27,382 nucleotides of DNA from DASSBQ01 sp035250505. Lineage in GTDB: Bacteria; Nitrospirota; Nitrospiria; Nitrospirales; Nitrospiraceae. This document shows, one piece after another, positions 17,041 to 23,137 of this stretch (position 1 is the first letter of the stretch; every line of letters begins with the position of its first letter). The notes beneath the pieces were generated by a model. It was not told the origin of the DNA. It made no database searches and was given only the letters and a program-made list of their open reading frames with translations. The DNA is taken from NCBI GenBank assembly GCA_035250505.1, contig DATFFC010000190.1, forward strand, positions 1-27,382. The letters are read 5' to 3'. The translations under genes were made by a program, and so were the position numbers.

Positions 17041-17370
17041 TCACCGGCAGTCCTTTCCATCGAAGTACTTGCAGGGCGTCTCCCCAGATGCGAATTTCCA
17101 CGTTTTCAACAAGGGCGCCTGCCCCGGCCTCATCTCCACAACGAAATCCGCCAAGCCGGACACCGGCAATTTGTCCATATGCGGCTTGGCTGCATCCGGC
17201 AGTTCGACCCAAAACACCGATCCCAATTGGGAGATCAGAATGCGATTATTTTCCTTATCGACATGGATGACGGGGCTATAAAAGGCCTTCTCTTCCGCTG
17301 AGACACGAAGCGGTGAGCCGAGAATCAACATCATCAAGGCGATGAATGCAGCGGCGACAAACGGTCTCAT
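17041..17370 (-). CDS. Small secreted protein, unknown function
   Basis: 109 aa from the ATG at 17370, which is preceded by AAGGGAG at good spacing; an upstream start at 17424 would bury the signal peptide. Residues 1-24 form a signal peptide (MRPFVAAAFIALMMLILG, cleavage after VSA). The mature part is mostly beta-like and ends with two Cys (100 and 108) that could form a disulfide near the C-terminus (CKYFDGKDC). It is convergent with the small zinc-ribbon gene, 27 bases apart. No family recognised. Confidence 0.65.
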   Translation of the reverse strand: MRPFVAAAFIALMMLILGSPLRVSAEEKAFYSPVIHVDKENNRILISQLGSVFWVELPDAAKPHMDKLPVSGLADFVVEMRPGQAPLLKTWKFASGETPCKYFDGKDCR

Positions 17371-17395
17371 GAGCGCGCTCCCTTGTGGTTGGGGT

Positions 17396-17417
17396 GACGG
17401 CGCATTATGGCACCGTC
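17396..17417 (-). other. Hairpin in the leader of the small secreted-protein gene
   Basis: On the minus strand GACGGTGC can pair with GCGCCGTC across a 6-nt loop, with one G-U wobble. It sits 26 bases upstream of the ATG at 17370. It could be an RNA structure or part of a repeat; no T run follows. Confidence 0.3.
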
Positions 17418-17444
17418 GCTGCATGAATGGTAGAGGATTTCTCT

Positions 17445-17778
17445 AGCCCACACTATTCATGAGCACTTCTGCTGCAACGGCGGATTCGCTACTGCGACAA
17501 GCCTGGCCGTTAAGTCGATGGCCAAGGACCCCTCCGCCGCGATTTGATCGAACGCGGCGGCTCAAGCGAAGCTTGGTGTGGCGGGCGGGCTCGCCGCTCG
17601 GCCCCTCAACATACTGTTTCAAGTATGCTTCTGGCCCTCGCGTCTCCACGCGCCCAAGACACGGCCCGCTCACCGACTCGCGGGCGTCCACAAGCGTGGC
17701 GCTCATTATTCTTCGCGCCGTGGACCTCGCCACACGACTCCGCCATTTCGCGACGAACCGCCATGAATAGTGTGGGCT
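17445..17778. mobile_element. Non-coding element with 17-bp perfect terminal inverted repeats (MITE-like, 334 bp)
   Basis: AGCCCACACTATTCATG at 17445-17461 is repeated as its exact reverse complement at 17762-17778. Between them there is no supportable gene. The interior contains REP-like copy 1 (17512-17578) and a hairpin formed by CATACT and AGTATG near 17611-17628. No target-site duplication is obvious in the flanks. Together with 17371-17444 and 17779-17860 it fills the 490-base gene-free gap between the small secreted protein and the JAMM peptidase. Nothing else was recognised in that gap. Confidence 0.6.
17512..17578 (+). repeat. REP-like palindromic repeat, copy 1
   Basis: About 67 bp shared with 18371-18436 in opposite orientation. 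The core hairpin has CCGCCGCG (17534-17541) pairing with CGCGGCGG (17553-17560) across an 11-nt loop. A second small hairpin follows, CAAGC-GAA-GCTTG at 17563-17575. It lies inside the 334-bp inverted-repeat element. Confidence 0.7.
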
Positions 17779-17860
17779 GAGCGCGACCCGGCGACGCAAG
17801 AGGTGGCCGTTCAAGGTGCTGCGGCCCCAGCCAGGACGCTGTGTGAAGTGCGTCGAACGG

Positions 17861-18370
17861 TCAGATGATGAGCACATCCGCCGGTGTGACGGCACCGCCT
17901 TTAATCCAATACGTGCGGACATCGGGGCTGTCCGGCGTCATCAATGAAATCAGGACATAGGCGGGTATGGGAAGGTTGATCTGCTGCCAGACGTCTTCAT
18001 AGTCGGTCGCGATCTTAATGTCGGTGACCGAGGGGCGCGCAGGATCTTTGGGATGGGAATGGTAGATGACTTGCAGATCGAGTCCCTGCTTGCGGATGTC
18101 TTTCTTTGCGTACGAAAACTCCTGCATATCCATGACGAAGGCGATTTCGGCCCGTTCTTCCGGCGAGAGGCGTTCCAGGTGCGCCGCCTTGTCGGAATCG
18201 AACGGCGACTGCTTATCGACTCCGTCCATCGCGACGATATTCCGGATACGATAGAGGCGGGCCACGTGATTGGCGCGGCCGGCCAGTAGGCCGCAGCACT
18301 CGTGCGGGGCCAGTTCACGCGCATGCGCGATCATCTCATCCACGATATGGCGGGGAATGGTGAGGTCCAT
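17861..18370 (-). CDS. JAMM/M67-family metallopeptidase (Mec/HcyD/QbsD-like)
   Basis: 169 aa, the length of single-domain bacterial JAMM peptidases. The catalytic Glu is at 24 (HECCG) and the zinc motif HxHx7SxxD is complete at His104, His106, Ser114 and Asp117 (YHSHP...PSVTD). Known members of this type release cysteine from the CysO-cysteine adduct (Mec of Mycobacterium tuberculosis) or trim residues after Gly-Gly of a sulfur carrier (QbsD, HcyD). It is the last gene of the sulfur-carrier operon. Its ATG directly abuts a REP-like hairpin, and no Shine-Dalgarno sequence is visible, so its translation may be weak or coupled in an unusual way. Confidence 0.9.
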   Translation of the reverse strand: MDLTIPRHIVDEMIAHARELAPHECCGLLAGRANHVARLYRIRNIVAMDGVDKQSPFDSDKAAHLERLSPEERAEIAFVMDMQEFSYAKKDIRKQGLDLQVIYHSHPKDPARPSVTDIKIATDYEDVWQQINLPIPAYVLISLMTPDSPDVRTYWIKGGAVTPADVLII

Positions 18371-18436
18371 ACCAAGCTTTGCTTGAGCCGCCGCGTTCGA
18401 TCAAATCGCGGCGGAGAGGCCCTTAGGCATCGACTT
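18371..18436 (-). repeat. REP-like palindromic repeat, copy 2, occupying the JAMM gene's ribosome-binding region
   Basis: Reads on the minus strand almost the same as 17512-17578: the 27-nt core hairpin (18390-18416) is identical, and differences lie mainly in its flank and in the small hairpin (AAA for GAA loop). It fills most of the 76-bp gap between the upstream MoeB-like gene and the JAMM start codon and ends at the base before the ATG. Confidence 0.7.
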
Positions 18437-18446
18437 CGCGTGCACG

Positions 18447-19250
18447 TCAGATCGCGCAGGTGACCTGGTAGTCGCCGCCCAGGTCGGTGATGGTCGGATT
18501 GGAGCCGCAGAGCGGGCACGCCGGATCCTTCGGTCTGGATAGCTTCCTGAACTTCAATTCCAGCGCGTCATAGAGCAGGAGCTTGTCCGCCAGCGTGTCG
18601 CCGATTCCCAAAATTTCTTTGATCGCTTCCGACGCTTGCAGCACGCCGATCGTCCCGGCCAGCACGCCCAGCACGCCTGCTTCCTGGCAATTGGGAACCA
18701 GCCCGGCGGGCGGCGGCTCCGGATACAAGCACCGGTAGCAGGGATACCCTTCGTGCGGCTTGATGGTCGTGAGCTGTCCTTCGAAGCGAAAGATGCTGCC
18801 GGAGATCAGAGTCCGCTTGGCGAAGAAGCAGGCGTCGTTCACCAGAAAGCGGGTGGTGAAGTTATCCGAGCCGTCCAAGACGATATCGTAATCCTGCACC
18901 AGGTCCATGATGTTCGTGGCGTCCACATGGTACTGATAGGTCTTGATGGTGATCTCGGGATTAATCGCGGCCAAGGTCTGCTGTCCTGATTCGACTTTGG
19001 GTTTACCCACGGTTGCCGTCGAATGAAGGATCTGCCGCTGCAGATTCGAGAGGTCGACCACGTCACCGTCCACCAACCCGATTGTCCCGATGCCGGCTGC
19101 GGCAAGATACAATCCGGCCGGAGAGCCCAATCCGCCCGCGCCGATGATCAGGACCTTGGCGCGGGAGAGCTTCTTTTGGCCCTTTCCGCCGACCTCGCTC
19201 AGTATGATGTGGCGGCTGTAGCGGGCTATCTGTGATTCGGTAAATTCCAT
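18447..19250 (-). CDS. moeB: MoeB/ThiF-family sulfur-carrier adenylyltransferase, paralogue 1
   Basis: An E1-like enzyme, 267 aa, that adenylates the C-terminal Gly of a ubiquitin-like sulfur carrier. The ATG at 19250 (MEFTESQIARYSRHIILSEV) matches the family start; the frame can be extended to 19334, but only through the repeat tract. The nucleotide loop is GAGGLGSP, followed by the DVVDLSNLQRQ segment and DGSDNFTTRFLVND. Zinc Cys pairs are CYRC and CPLC. The E1-position Cys is in PNCQEAGV. No rhodanese domain follows, so sulfur must come from elsewhere. It is a clear paralogue of the gene at 21131-21952. No ribosome-binding site is visible, as the heptamer tract reaches the start codon. Confidence 0.92.
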   Translation of the reverse strand: MEFTESQIARYSRHIILSEVGGKGQKKLSRAKVLIIGAGGLGSPAGLYLAAAGIGTIGLVDGDVVDLSNLQRQILHSTATVGKPKVESGQQTLAAINPEITIKTYQYHVDATNIMDLVQDYDIVLDGSDNFTTRFLVNDACFFAKRTLISGSIFRFEGQLTTIKPHEGYPCYRCLYPEPPPAGLVPNCQEAGVLGVLAGTIGVLQASEAIKEILGIGDTLADKLLLYDALELKFRKLSRPKDPACPLCGSNPTITDLGGDYQVTCAI

Positions 19251-19355
19251 CTCGTCACTCGTACCTCGTATTTCGTATCTCGTTGTGCGTGAAGCATGCG
19301 GGCTGAAATCTGCGGCCTGCGAAATACGCTTCACGAGATACGCTTCACGCTGGTT
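19251..19355. repeat. Degenerate heptanucleotide tandem tract A (15 units, one register)
   Basis: The whole spacer between the MoeB-like start and the NIL-gene stop divides into 15 consecutive 7-nt units without a phase break. Left units follow CTCGTAY (CTCGTCA at 19251, CTCGTAT at 19265, CTCGTTG at 19279). Right units are their reverse complements in type (GAAATAC at 19321, GAGATAC at 19335) alternating with GCTTCAC (19328 and 19342). The two halves can therefore pair as an imperfect hairpin. Confidence 0.75.
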
Positions 19356-19593
19356 ACTCTACCACGTTCAATTCGATGGGATCGACCACGCAACCCTTCG
19401 TCCGGATACCCTCAATCGCCCGTTCGATCTCCTCCGTATCGCCGGTCAACTCGAGGTCCATCCATCCTGTGGTCTCGCGCACGTCCGCGCGTCTGACGTT
19501 TGTCACGACCTTGTACTCGTGGCCGATTTCGTAAATGATCGGCTCCTTGATCTTATTCTCCGGAAATCTGATATGGAAGCGTAGGCTTGTCAT
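19354..19593 (-). CDS. NIL-domain protein
   Basis: A stand-alone 79-aa NIL domain, the ferredoxin-like fold also found at the C-terminus of the methionine transporter ATPase MetN and, next to a ferredoxin domain, in proteins tied to homocysteine formation in methanogenic archaea. The N-terminal pattern (LRFHIRFPENKIKEPIIYEI) and the GWMDLELTGDTEEIERAI segment are typical. It starts 2 bases after the CysO-like gene's stop, and its ribosome-binding site lies within that gene's last two Gly codons. In this operon it may sense or bind a sulfur amino acid, or assist sulfur transfer; that is inference. Confidence 0.88.
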   Translation of the reverse strand: MTSLRFHIRFPENKIKEPIIYEIGHEYKVVTNVRRADVRETTGWMDLELTGDTEEIERAIEGIRTKGCVVDPIELNVVE

Positions 19594-19595
19594 CG

Positions 19596-19868
19596 TTATC
19601 CTCCCGCAATGGCAGGCACGATGGACACTTCGTCGCCATCCTTCAAAGAGGTGTCCTTCCCTTTGAGGAAGCGAATGTCCTCTTCGTTGACGTAAATATT
19701 GACGAACCGGCGCAGTTCCCCCTTGTCGTCGCAGAGCCTGTCTTTGAGACCCGGATAGGTTGCATCCAGCGATCCAATCATATCGGCAATGCTGGCCGCC
19801 TTGGCCTCGACCTCGCCTTGTCCCTTCGTCAGCGGCCGGAGGGGTGTCGGAATCCTGACTTTAATCAT
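19596..19868 (-). CDS. cysO: CysO-like (MoaD/ThiS-family) ubiquitin-like sulfur carrier
   Basis: A 90-aa beta-grasp sulfur carrier ending in free Gly89-Gly90 (VPAIAGG), ready for adenylation and thiocarboxylation without processing. The segment RFVNIYVNEEDIRF and the AIAGG end closely resemble CysO of Mycobacterium tuberculosis, whose thiocarboxylate supplies sulfur to cysteine synthase CysM before Mec releases cysteine. The start ATG overlaps the threonine synthase stop as ATGA. Encoded in the same operon are two MoeB-like enzymes and a JAMM peptidase, as expected for that pathway. MoaD for molybdopterin is the alternative, but no other moa genes are nearby. Confidence 0.9.
   Translation of the reverse strand: MIKVRIPTPLRPLTKGQGEVEAKAASIADMIGSLDATYPGLKDRLCDDKGELRRFVNIYVNEEDIRFLKGKDTSLKDGDEVSIVPAIAGG
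19599..19605 (-). promoter_or_regulatory. Ribosome-binding site of the NIL gene embedded in the carrier's Gly-Gly codons
   Basis: The minus-strand sequence GGGAGGA contains the two GGA codons for the terminal Gly-Gly of the CysO-like protein and is also a strong Shine-Dalgarno sequence 6 bases before the NIL gene ATG (19593). This explains the tight spacing of the two genes. Confidence 0.6.
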
Positions 19869-21115
19869 GCGTCACCACCACCATACTTTCCCATCTTGAA
19901 GGTTTTCTGAAAACTCACCAGACTCGGCTGAATACGGACCGGCCGGCCGACTGCATCGACCACCGCCTCCTGCGTCTTGAGGCCATTGCCGGTGATGTAA
20001 GCCACCGTCACGTCGGTCTTCTTGATGACGCCCTGCTTCACGAGTTTGCGCAGCACACCGATCGTGACGCCGCCCGCCGTCTCCGCAAAAATTCCCTCGG
20101 TCTGCGCGAGCAGCTTGATGGCGTCCACGACTTCCTCGTCGGAGATGGCCTCCATAGCCCCCTTGCTTTCCGCGGTTGCTTTTAGGGCATAGTAGCCATC
20201 CGCCGGATTACCGATGGCCAGCGATTTCGCAATCGTCTTGGGCTTCACCGGCTTGAAAAAGTCCCGCCCCTCCTTATGCGCCGTCGCGATCGGAGAACAA
20301 CCCTCCGCTTGGGCGCCGTTGATCTTGGTCCGAACGTCGTCGACCAAGCCCACCGTTTTGAGTTCGTGCAGGCCTTTCCAAATCTTGGTAAGGAGCGAGC
20401 CTGACGCCATGGGGATCACCACCTGATCCGGAGTCCGCCAGCCCAGTTGCTCGACCGTTTCAAAGGCCAAGGTCTTCGAACCTTCCGCATAGTAGGGCCG
20501 AATATTGATATTGACGAAGGCCCAGCCCTGCTCCGCCGCGATCTCGCTGCACAGCCGGTTCACATCGTCGTAGTTCCCTTCCACTTCGACGACGCTGGGT
20601 TTGTAGATGAGATTGCCCAAGACTTTCGCCGCTTCGAGATCGGCGGGGATGAAGACATAGCACTGCATTCCGGACGCCGCTGCGTGGGCCGCCACGGAAT
20701 TGGCGAGATTCCCCGTGGACGCGCAAGCGACTGTTTCAAAGCCCAACTCTCGGGCTCGGGTCAGTGCCACCGACACCACGCGATCCTTGAACGAGAGGGT
20801 GGGGTGATTGACCGTATCATTCTTAATATAGAGCTCGTCCAAGCCCAGATAAGCGCCCAAATTCTTGGCGCGGACCATGGGGGTAAGTCCGGCATGGGGA
20901 CCGACCAGCGACGTGCCTTCCACGGGCAAGAGGTCGATATACCGCCACATGCTGAGCGGACCATCTTCAATCTTCTTCCTCGAGATGCTCTTCTTGACGT
21001 CGTCGTAGTTATATTTGACCTCGAGCGGGCCAAAGCACATTTCGCACACATGGATGGCCTTTACGGGATATTCTTTCCCGCACTCCCGACAAACGAGCGC
21101 TTTCATCTTTGCCAT
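19865..21115 (-). CDS. thrC: Threonine synthase
   Basis: A PLP enzyme that converts O-phosphohomoserine to threonine, 416 aa. The N-terminus has a four-Cys zinc ribbon (Cys9, 12, 24, 27), a feature of one ThrC clade. The PLP Lys is Lys110 in HPTLSFKDRVV, and the phosphate-binding loop is ASTGNLANS near 132-140. The start ATG has an AGGTGG ribosome-binding site. It overlaps the CysO-like gene by four bases and follows the second MoeB-like gene by 15 bases. The tight link to sulfur-carrier genes raises the possibility that O-phosphohomoserine is also used in thiocarboxylate-driven homocysteine synthesis, which is inference. Confidence 0.94.
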   Translation of the reverse strand: MAKMKALVCRECGKEYPVKAIHVCEMCFGPLEVKYNYDDVKKSISRKKIEDGPLSMWRYIDLLPVEGTSLVGPHAGLTPMVRAKNLGAYLGLDELYIKNDTVNHPTLSFKDRVVSVALTRARELGFETVACASTGNLANSVAAHAAASGMQCYVFIPADLEAAKVLGNLIYKPSVVEVEGNYDDVNRLCSEIAAEQGWAFVNINIRPYYAEGSKTLAFETVEQLGWRTPDQVVIPMASGSLLTKIWKGLHELKTVGLVDDVRTKINGAQAEGCSPIATAHKEGRDFFKPVKPKTIAKSLAIGNPADGYYALKATAESKGAMEAISDEEVVDAIKLLAQTEGIFAETAGGVTIGVLRKLVKQGVIKKTDVTVAYITGNGLKTQEAVVDAVGRPVRIQPSLVSFQKTFKMGKYGGGDA

Positions 21116-21130
21116 GGCTATACCACCTGT

Positions 21131-21952
21131 TTAGGAGCTGTGAGCCGGTATCGAGCAGCTGGGATTGAGGTCGCCTTCTTCAATGAGTTCCGTGATCGAC
21201 GGATGTTCCCCGCACAGCGTACAGTTTGGATTCTTGCGCACTTTGATCTCTCGGAACTGCGTGCGCCGCGCATCGAAATCGAGCAGGCGGTCGGTAAGCG
21301 GTCGGCCGATGCCCAAGAGCAATTTGAGGGCTTCCGTGGCTTGGAGCGTCCCGATGATGCCGGCCAGCACGCCGATGACGCCGGCCTCCTGGCATGAGGC
21401 GACGAAGCCCGGAGGAGGCGGAGCCTTGAAGATGCAGCGATAACAGGCGGATTTTCTCGGAATGATCGTTGTGACCCGACCGTCGAACCGGAGAATGCCG
21501 CCATGAACCAGCGGCTTATCGGCAAAGAAGCAGGCGTCGTTGATCAAGAATTTGCCGGGGAAATTGTCCACGCCGTCGATGACGACGTCGTAGTCGGCGA
21601 AAAGTTTGAGCGCGTTCGAGGCATTGAGCCGTTCCTCATGCAGGCGGACTTCGACATCAGGATTGATGGCCTGGATCTTCTCTTTACCCGAGATCACTTT
21701 CGGTCGGCCTATATCACTCGTGTGATGCAGGACTTGCCGCTGAAGATTGGAGAGGTCCACGACATCGCTGTCGATCAGCCCGATGGTGCCGACTCCGGCT
21801 GAGGCCAAATACAGAGCTGCCGGTGAACCGAGACCGCCGGCGCCAACGAGCAGGATTCGGCCTTTCGCAAGTTTCTTTTGGCCTTTGCCGCCCACCTCGG
21901 GAAGCAGGATGTGGCGGCTGTAGCGGGTTATCTGGGATTCAGTGAACTCCAC
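21131..21952 (-). CDS. moeB: MoeB/ThiF-family sulfur-carrier adenylyltransferase, paralogue 2
   Basis: The second E1-like enzyme, 273 aa. It starts at a GTG at 21952 with a GAGGAG ribosome-binding site. The motifs are parallel to those of paralogue 1: GAGGLGSP, DVVDLSNLQRQ, DGVDNFPGKFLIND, zinc pairs CYRC and CTLC, and E1-position Cys in ASCQEAGV. The start and many core segments are nearly identical to the other copy, while carrier-facing parts differ (IFKAPPPPGFV against LYPEPPPAGLV), as expected if each serves a different carrier. The C-terminus adds a short tail (LNPSCSIPAHSS). No rhodanese domain. Confidence 0.92.
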   Translation of the reverse strand: MEFTESQITRYSRHILLPEVGGKGQKKLAKGRILLVGAGGLGSPAALYLASAGVGTIGLIDSDVVDLSNLQRQVLHHTSDIGRPKVISGKEKIQAINPDVEVRLHEERLNASNALKLFADYDVVIDGVDNFPGKFLINDACFFADKPLVHGGILRFDGRVTTIIPRKSACYRCIFKAPPPPGFVASCQEAGVIGVLAGIIGTLQATEALKLLLGIGRPLTDRLLDFDARRTQFREIKVRKNPNCTLCGEHPSITELIEEGDLNPSCSIPAHSS

Positions 21953-21979
21953 TTCACTCCTCGTCTTTTAAAGAACGGC

Positions 21980-22163
21980 GCGTATGGCTAATCGCTTATA
22001 GCGTATGGCACGTGATATGGCTGGTAAGCCAATAGGATATCGCAGAACAGGATGTGCCCTTTCACGTGCCTCGCCTCAATGCTCTATTCCTGCTATCAGC
22101 CATCAGCTCTTACACTCGTTCGTGCTATCAGCCATATGCCATCAGCTATTAGCTCTGCTATCT
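21980..22163. repeat. Degenerate heptanucleotide tract B (two blocks)
   Basis: In the 255-bp gap between the second MoeB-like gene and cysK, block 1 (21980-22014) has five 7-nt units starting GC, such as GCGTATG at 21980 and again at 22001. Block 2 (22092-22163) has units of type GCYATCA: GCTATCA at 22092 and 22124, GCCATCA at 22099 and 22138, GCTATTA at 22145, with one 11-nt interruption and one 5-nt unit. The stretch between the blocks shows nothing recognisable. Confidence 0.7.
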
Positions 22164-22177
22164 CACCCACCCGCCCC

Positions 22178-22197
22178 GCGCACGCCGAGACGTGCGC
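22178..22197 (-). other. GC-rich hairpin just after cysK (CCGAGA-loop module, copy 1)
   Basis: GCGCACG (22178-22184) pairs perfectly with CGTGCGC (22191-22197) across a CCGAGA loop, 10 bases past the cysK stop. There is no T run, so it is not a classic terminator; it may be a processing or attenuation element or a repeat. A related hairpin with the same loop and a different but still paired stem is at 25812-25829. Confidence 0.55.
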
Positions 22198-22207
22198 TCT
22201 TCCCGGG

Positions 22208-23137
22208 TCAAATGTTGAAGTACTTCTCAATACTGATGTAGCGCTCGCCGGTATCGCACAACACCGTCACGACGTTCTGGCTCGGCCCGAGTTCCTCCGC
22301 CACTTTCTGTGCGGCGAAGACATTTGCGCCGGACGAGATGCCGACGAGCAAGCCCTCTCGCTTCGCCAGCAGCTTGGTCGTTTGATAGGCCTCGTCGTCC
22401 GTCACGGTAATGACCCGATCCAGAATCTTTCGATTCAGCACCTTGGGAATGAACCCGGCGCCGATACCTTGAATCTTGTGAGGTCCCGGTTCTCCACCGG
22501 AGAGGACGGGAGAGCCGGCGGGTTCAACGGCCACGACCTTCGCCTTGGGATTGCGTGCCTTGATGGTTTCGCCGCAGCCGGTAATCGTGCCGCCGGTCCC
22601 GACGGCCGCCACAAACGCATCGACTTTGCCGTCCAACGCTTCCAAAATTTCCGGGCCGGTCGTGGTACGGTGAATGGCCGGATTTGCCGGGTTGGAAAAC
22701 TGGTCCGGCATGAAATAGGACGGATTCTGAGCGACGATACTTTCCGCTTCCTTGATCGATCCCTTCATGCCTTCCCACGCCGCAGTCAGGACCAGTTGGG
22801 CTCCGTATGATGACAGGAGGCTGGCCCGCTCCATGCTCATACTTTCCGGCATGACGAGGATCAGCTTATATCCACGAACCGCCGCGACAAGCGCGAGGCC
22901 GATGCCCGTATTCCCGCTGGTTGATTCTACGATGGTTCCACCCGGCTTGAGCTTGCCCTGGCGCTCCGCCTCATTGATCATGTTGAGGCAGGCACGGTCT
23001 TTCACGCTGCCGCCGGGATTGAACGACTCCACTTTGACGTAGATGCTGGCCGCGCCCGGTTTACTCAGCCGGTTGAGCCGGACGAGCGGTGTCTTGCCGA
23101 TCAGCTCCGTGATTTCTTTATGAGCGACGGCGGTCAC
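22208..23137 (-). CDS. cysK: Cysteine synthase (O-acetylserine sulfhydrylase family)
   Basis: A PLP enzyme making cysteine from an activated serine and a sulfur donor, 309 aa. The PLP Lys is Lys46 (GGSVKDR), the substrate loop is STSGNTG at about 72-78, and the PLP phosphate loop is GTGGTITG. The C-terminus is short (ERYISIEKYFNI). The start is a GTG overlapping the stop of the ThiS-like gene as GTGA. The pairing with a sulfur carrier suggests that it may accept sulfur from a protein thiocarboxylate, as CysM of Mycobacterium does, rather than only free sulfide. The sequence does not tell me whether O-acetylserine or O-phosphoserine is preferred. CysK and CysM are hard to separate by eye. Confidence 0.93.
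   Translation of the reverse strand: MTAVAHKEITELIGKTPLVRLNRLSKPGAASIYVKVESFNPGGSVKDRACLNMINEAERQGKLKPGGTIVESTSGNTGIGLALVAAVRGYKLILVMPESMSMERASLLSSYGAQLVLTAAWEGMKGSIKEAESIVAQNPSYFMPDQFSNPANPAIHRTTTGPEILEALDGKVDAFVAAVGTGGTITGCGETIKARNPKAKVVAVEPAGSPVLSGGEPGPHKIQGIGAGFIPKVLNRKILDRVITVTDDEAYQTTKLLAKREGLLVGISSGANVFAAQKVAEELGPSQNVVTVLCDTGERYISIEKYFNI

Noticed and set aside
17443..17922. 159-codon minus-strand frame over the inverted-repeat element
   Set aside because: It runs through both terminal inverted repeats and the REP hairpin and overlaps the JAMM 3' end. Arg/Ser-rich translation with no domain indicates non-coding repeat sequence.
20447..21397. 316-codon plus-strand frame across thrC and MoeB-2
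   Set aside because: It spans two well-supported minus-strand genes and has no domain or ribosome-binding site.
19251..22163. Possible CRISPR array in the repeat-rich spacers of the sulfur operon
   Set aside because: Units are 7 nt, degenerate and directly abutting, with no 25-35-nt repeats separated by unique spacers and no cas genes.
22178..22197. Rho-independent terminator after cysK
   Set aside because: The stem is strong but no T run follows on the minus strand, and the next gene of the pathway is on the same strand. It is kept as a hairpin of unknown role.
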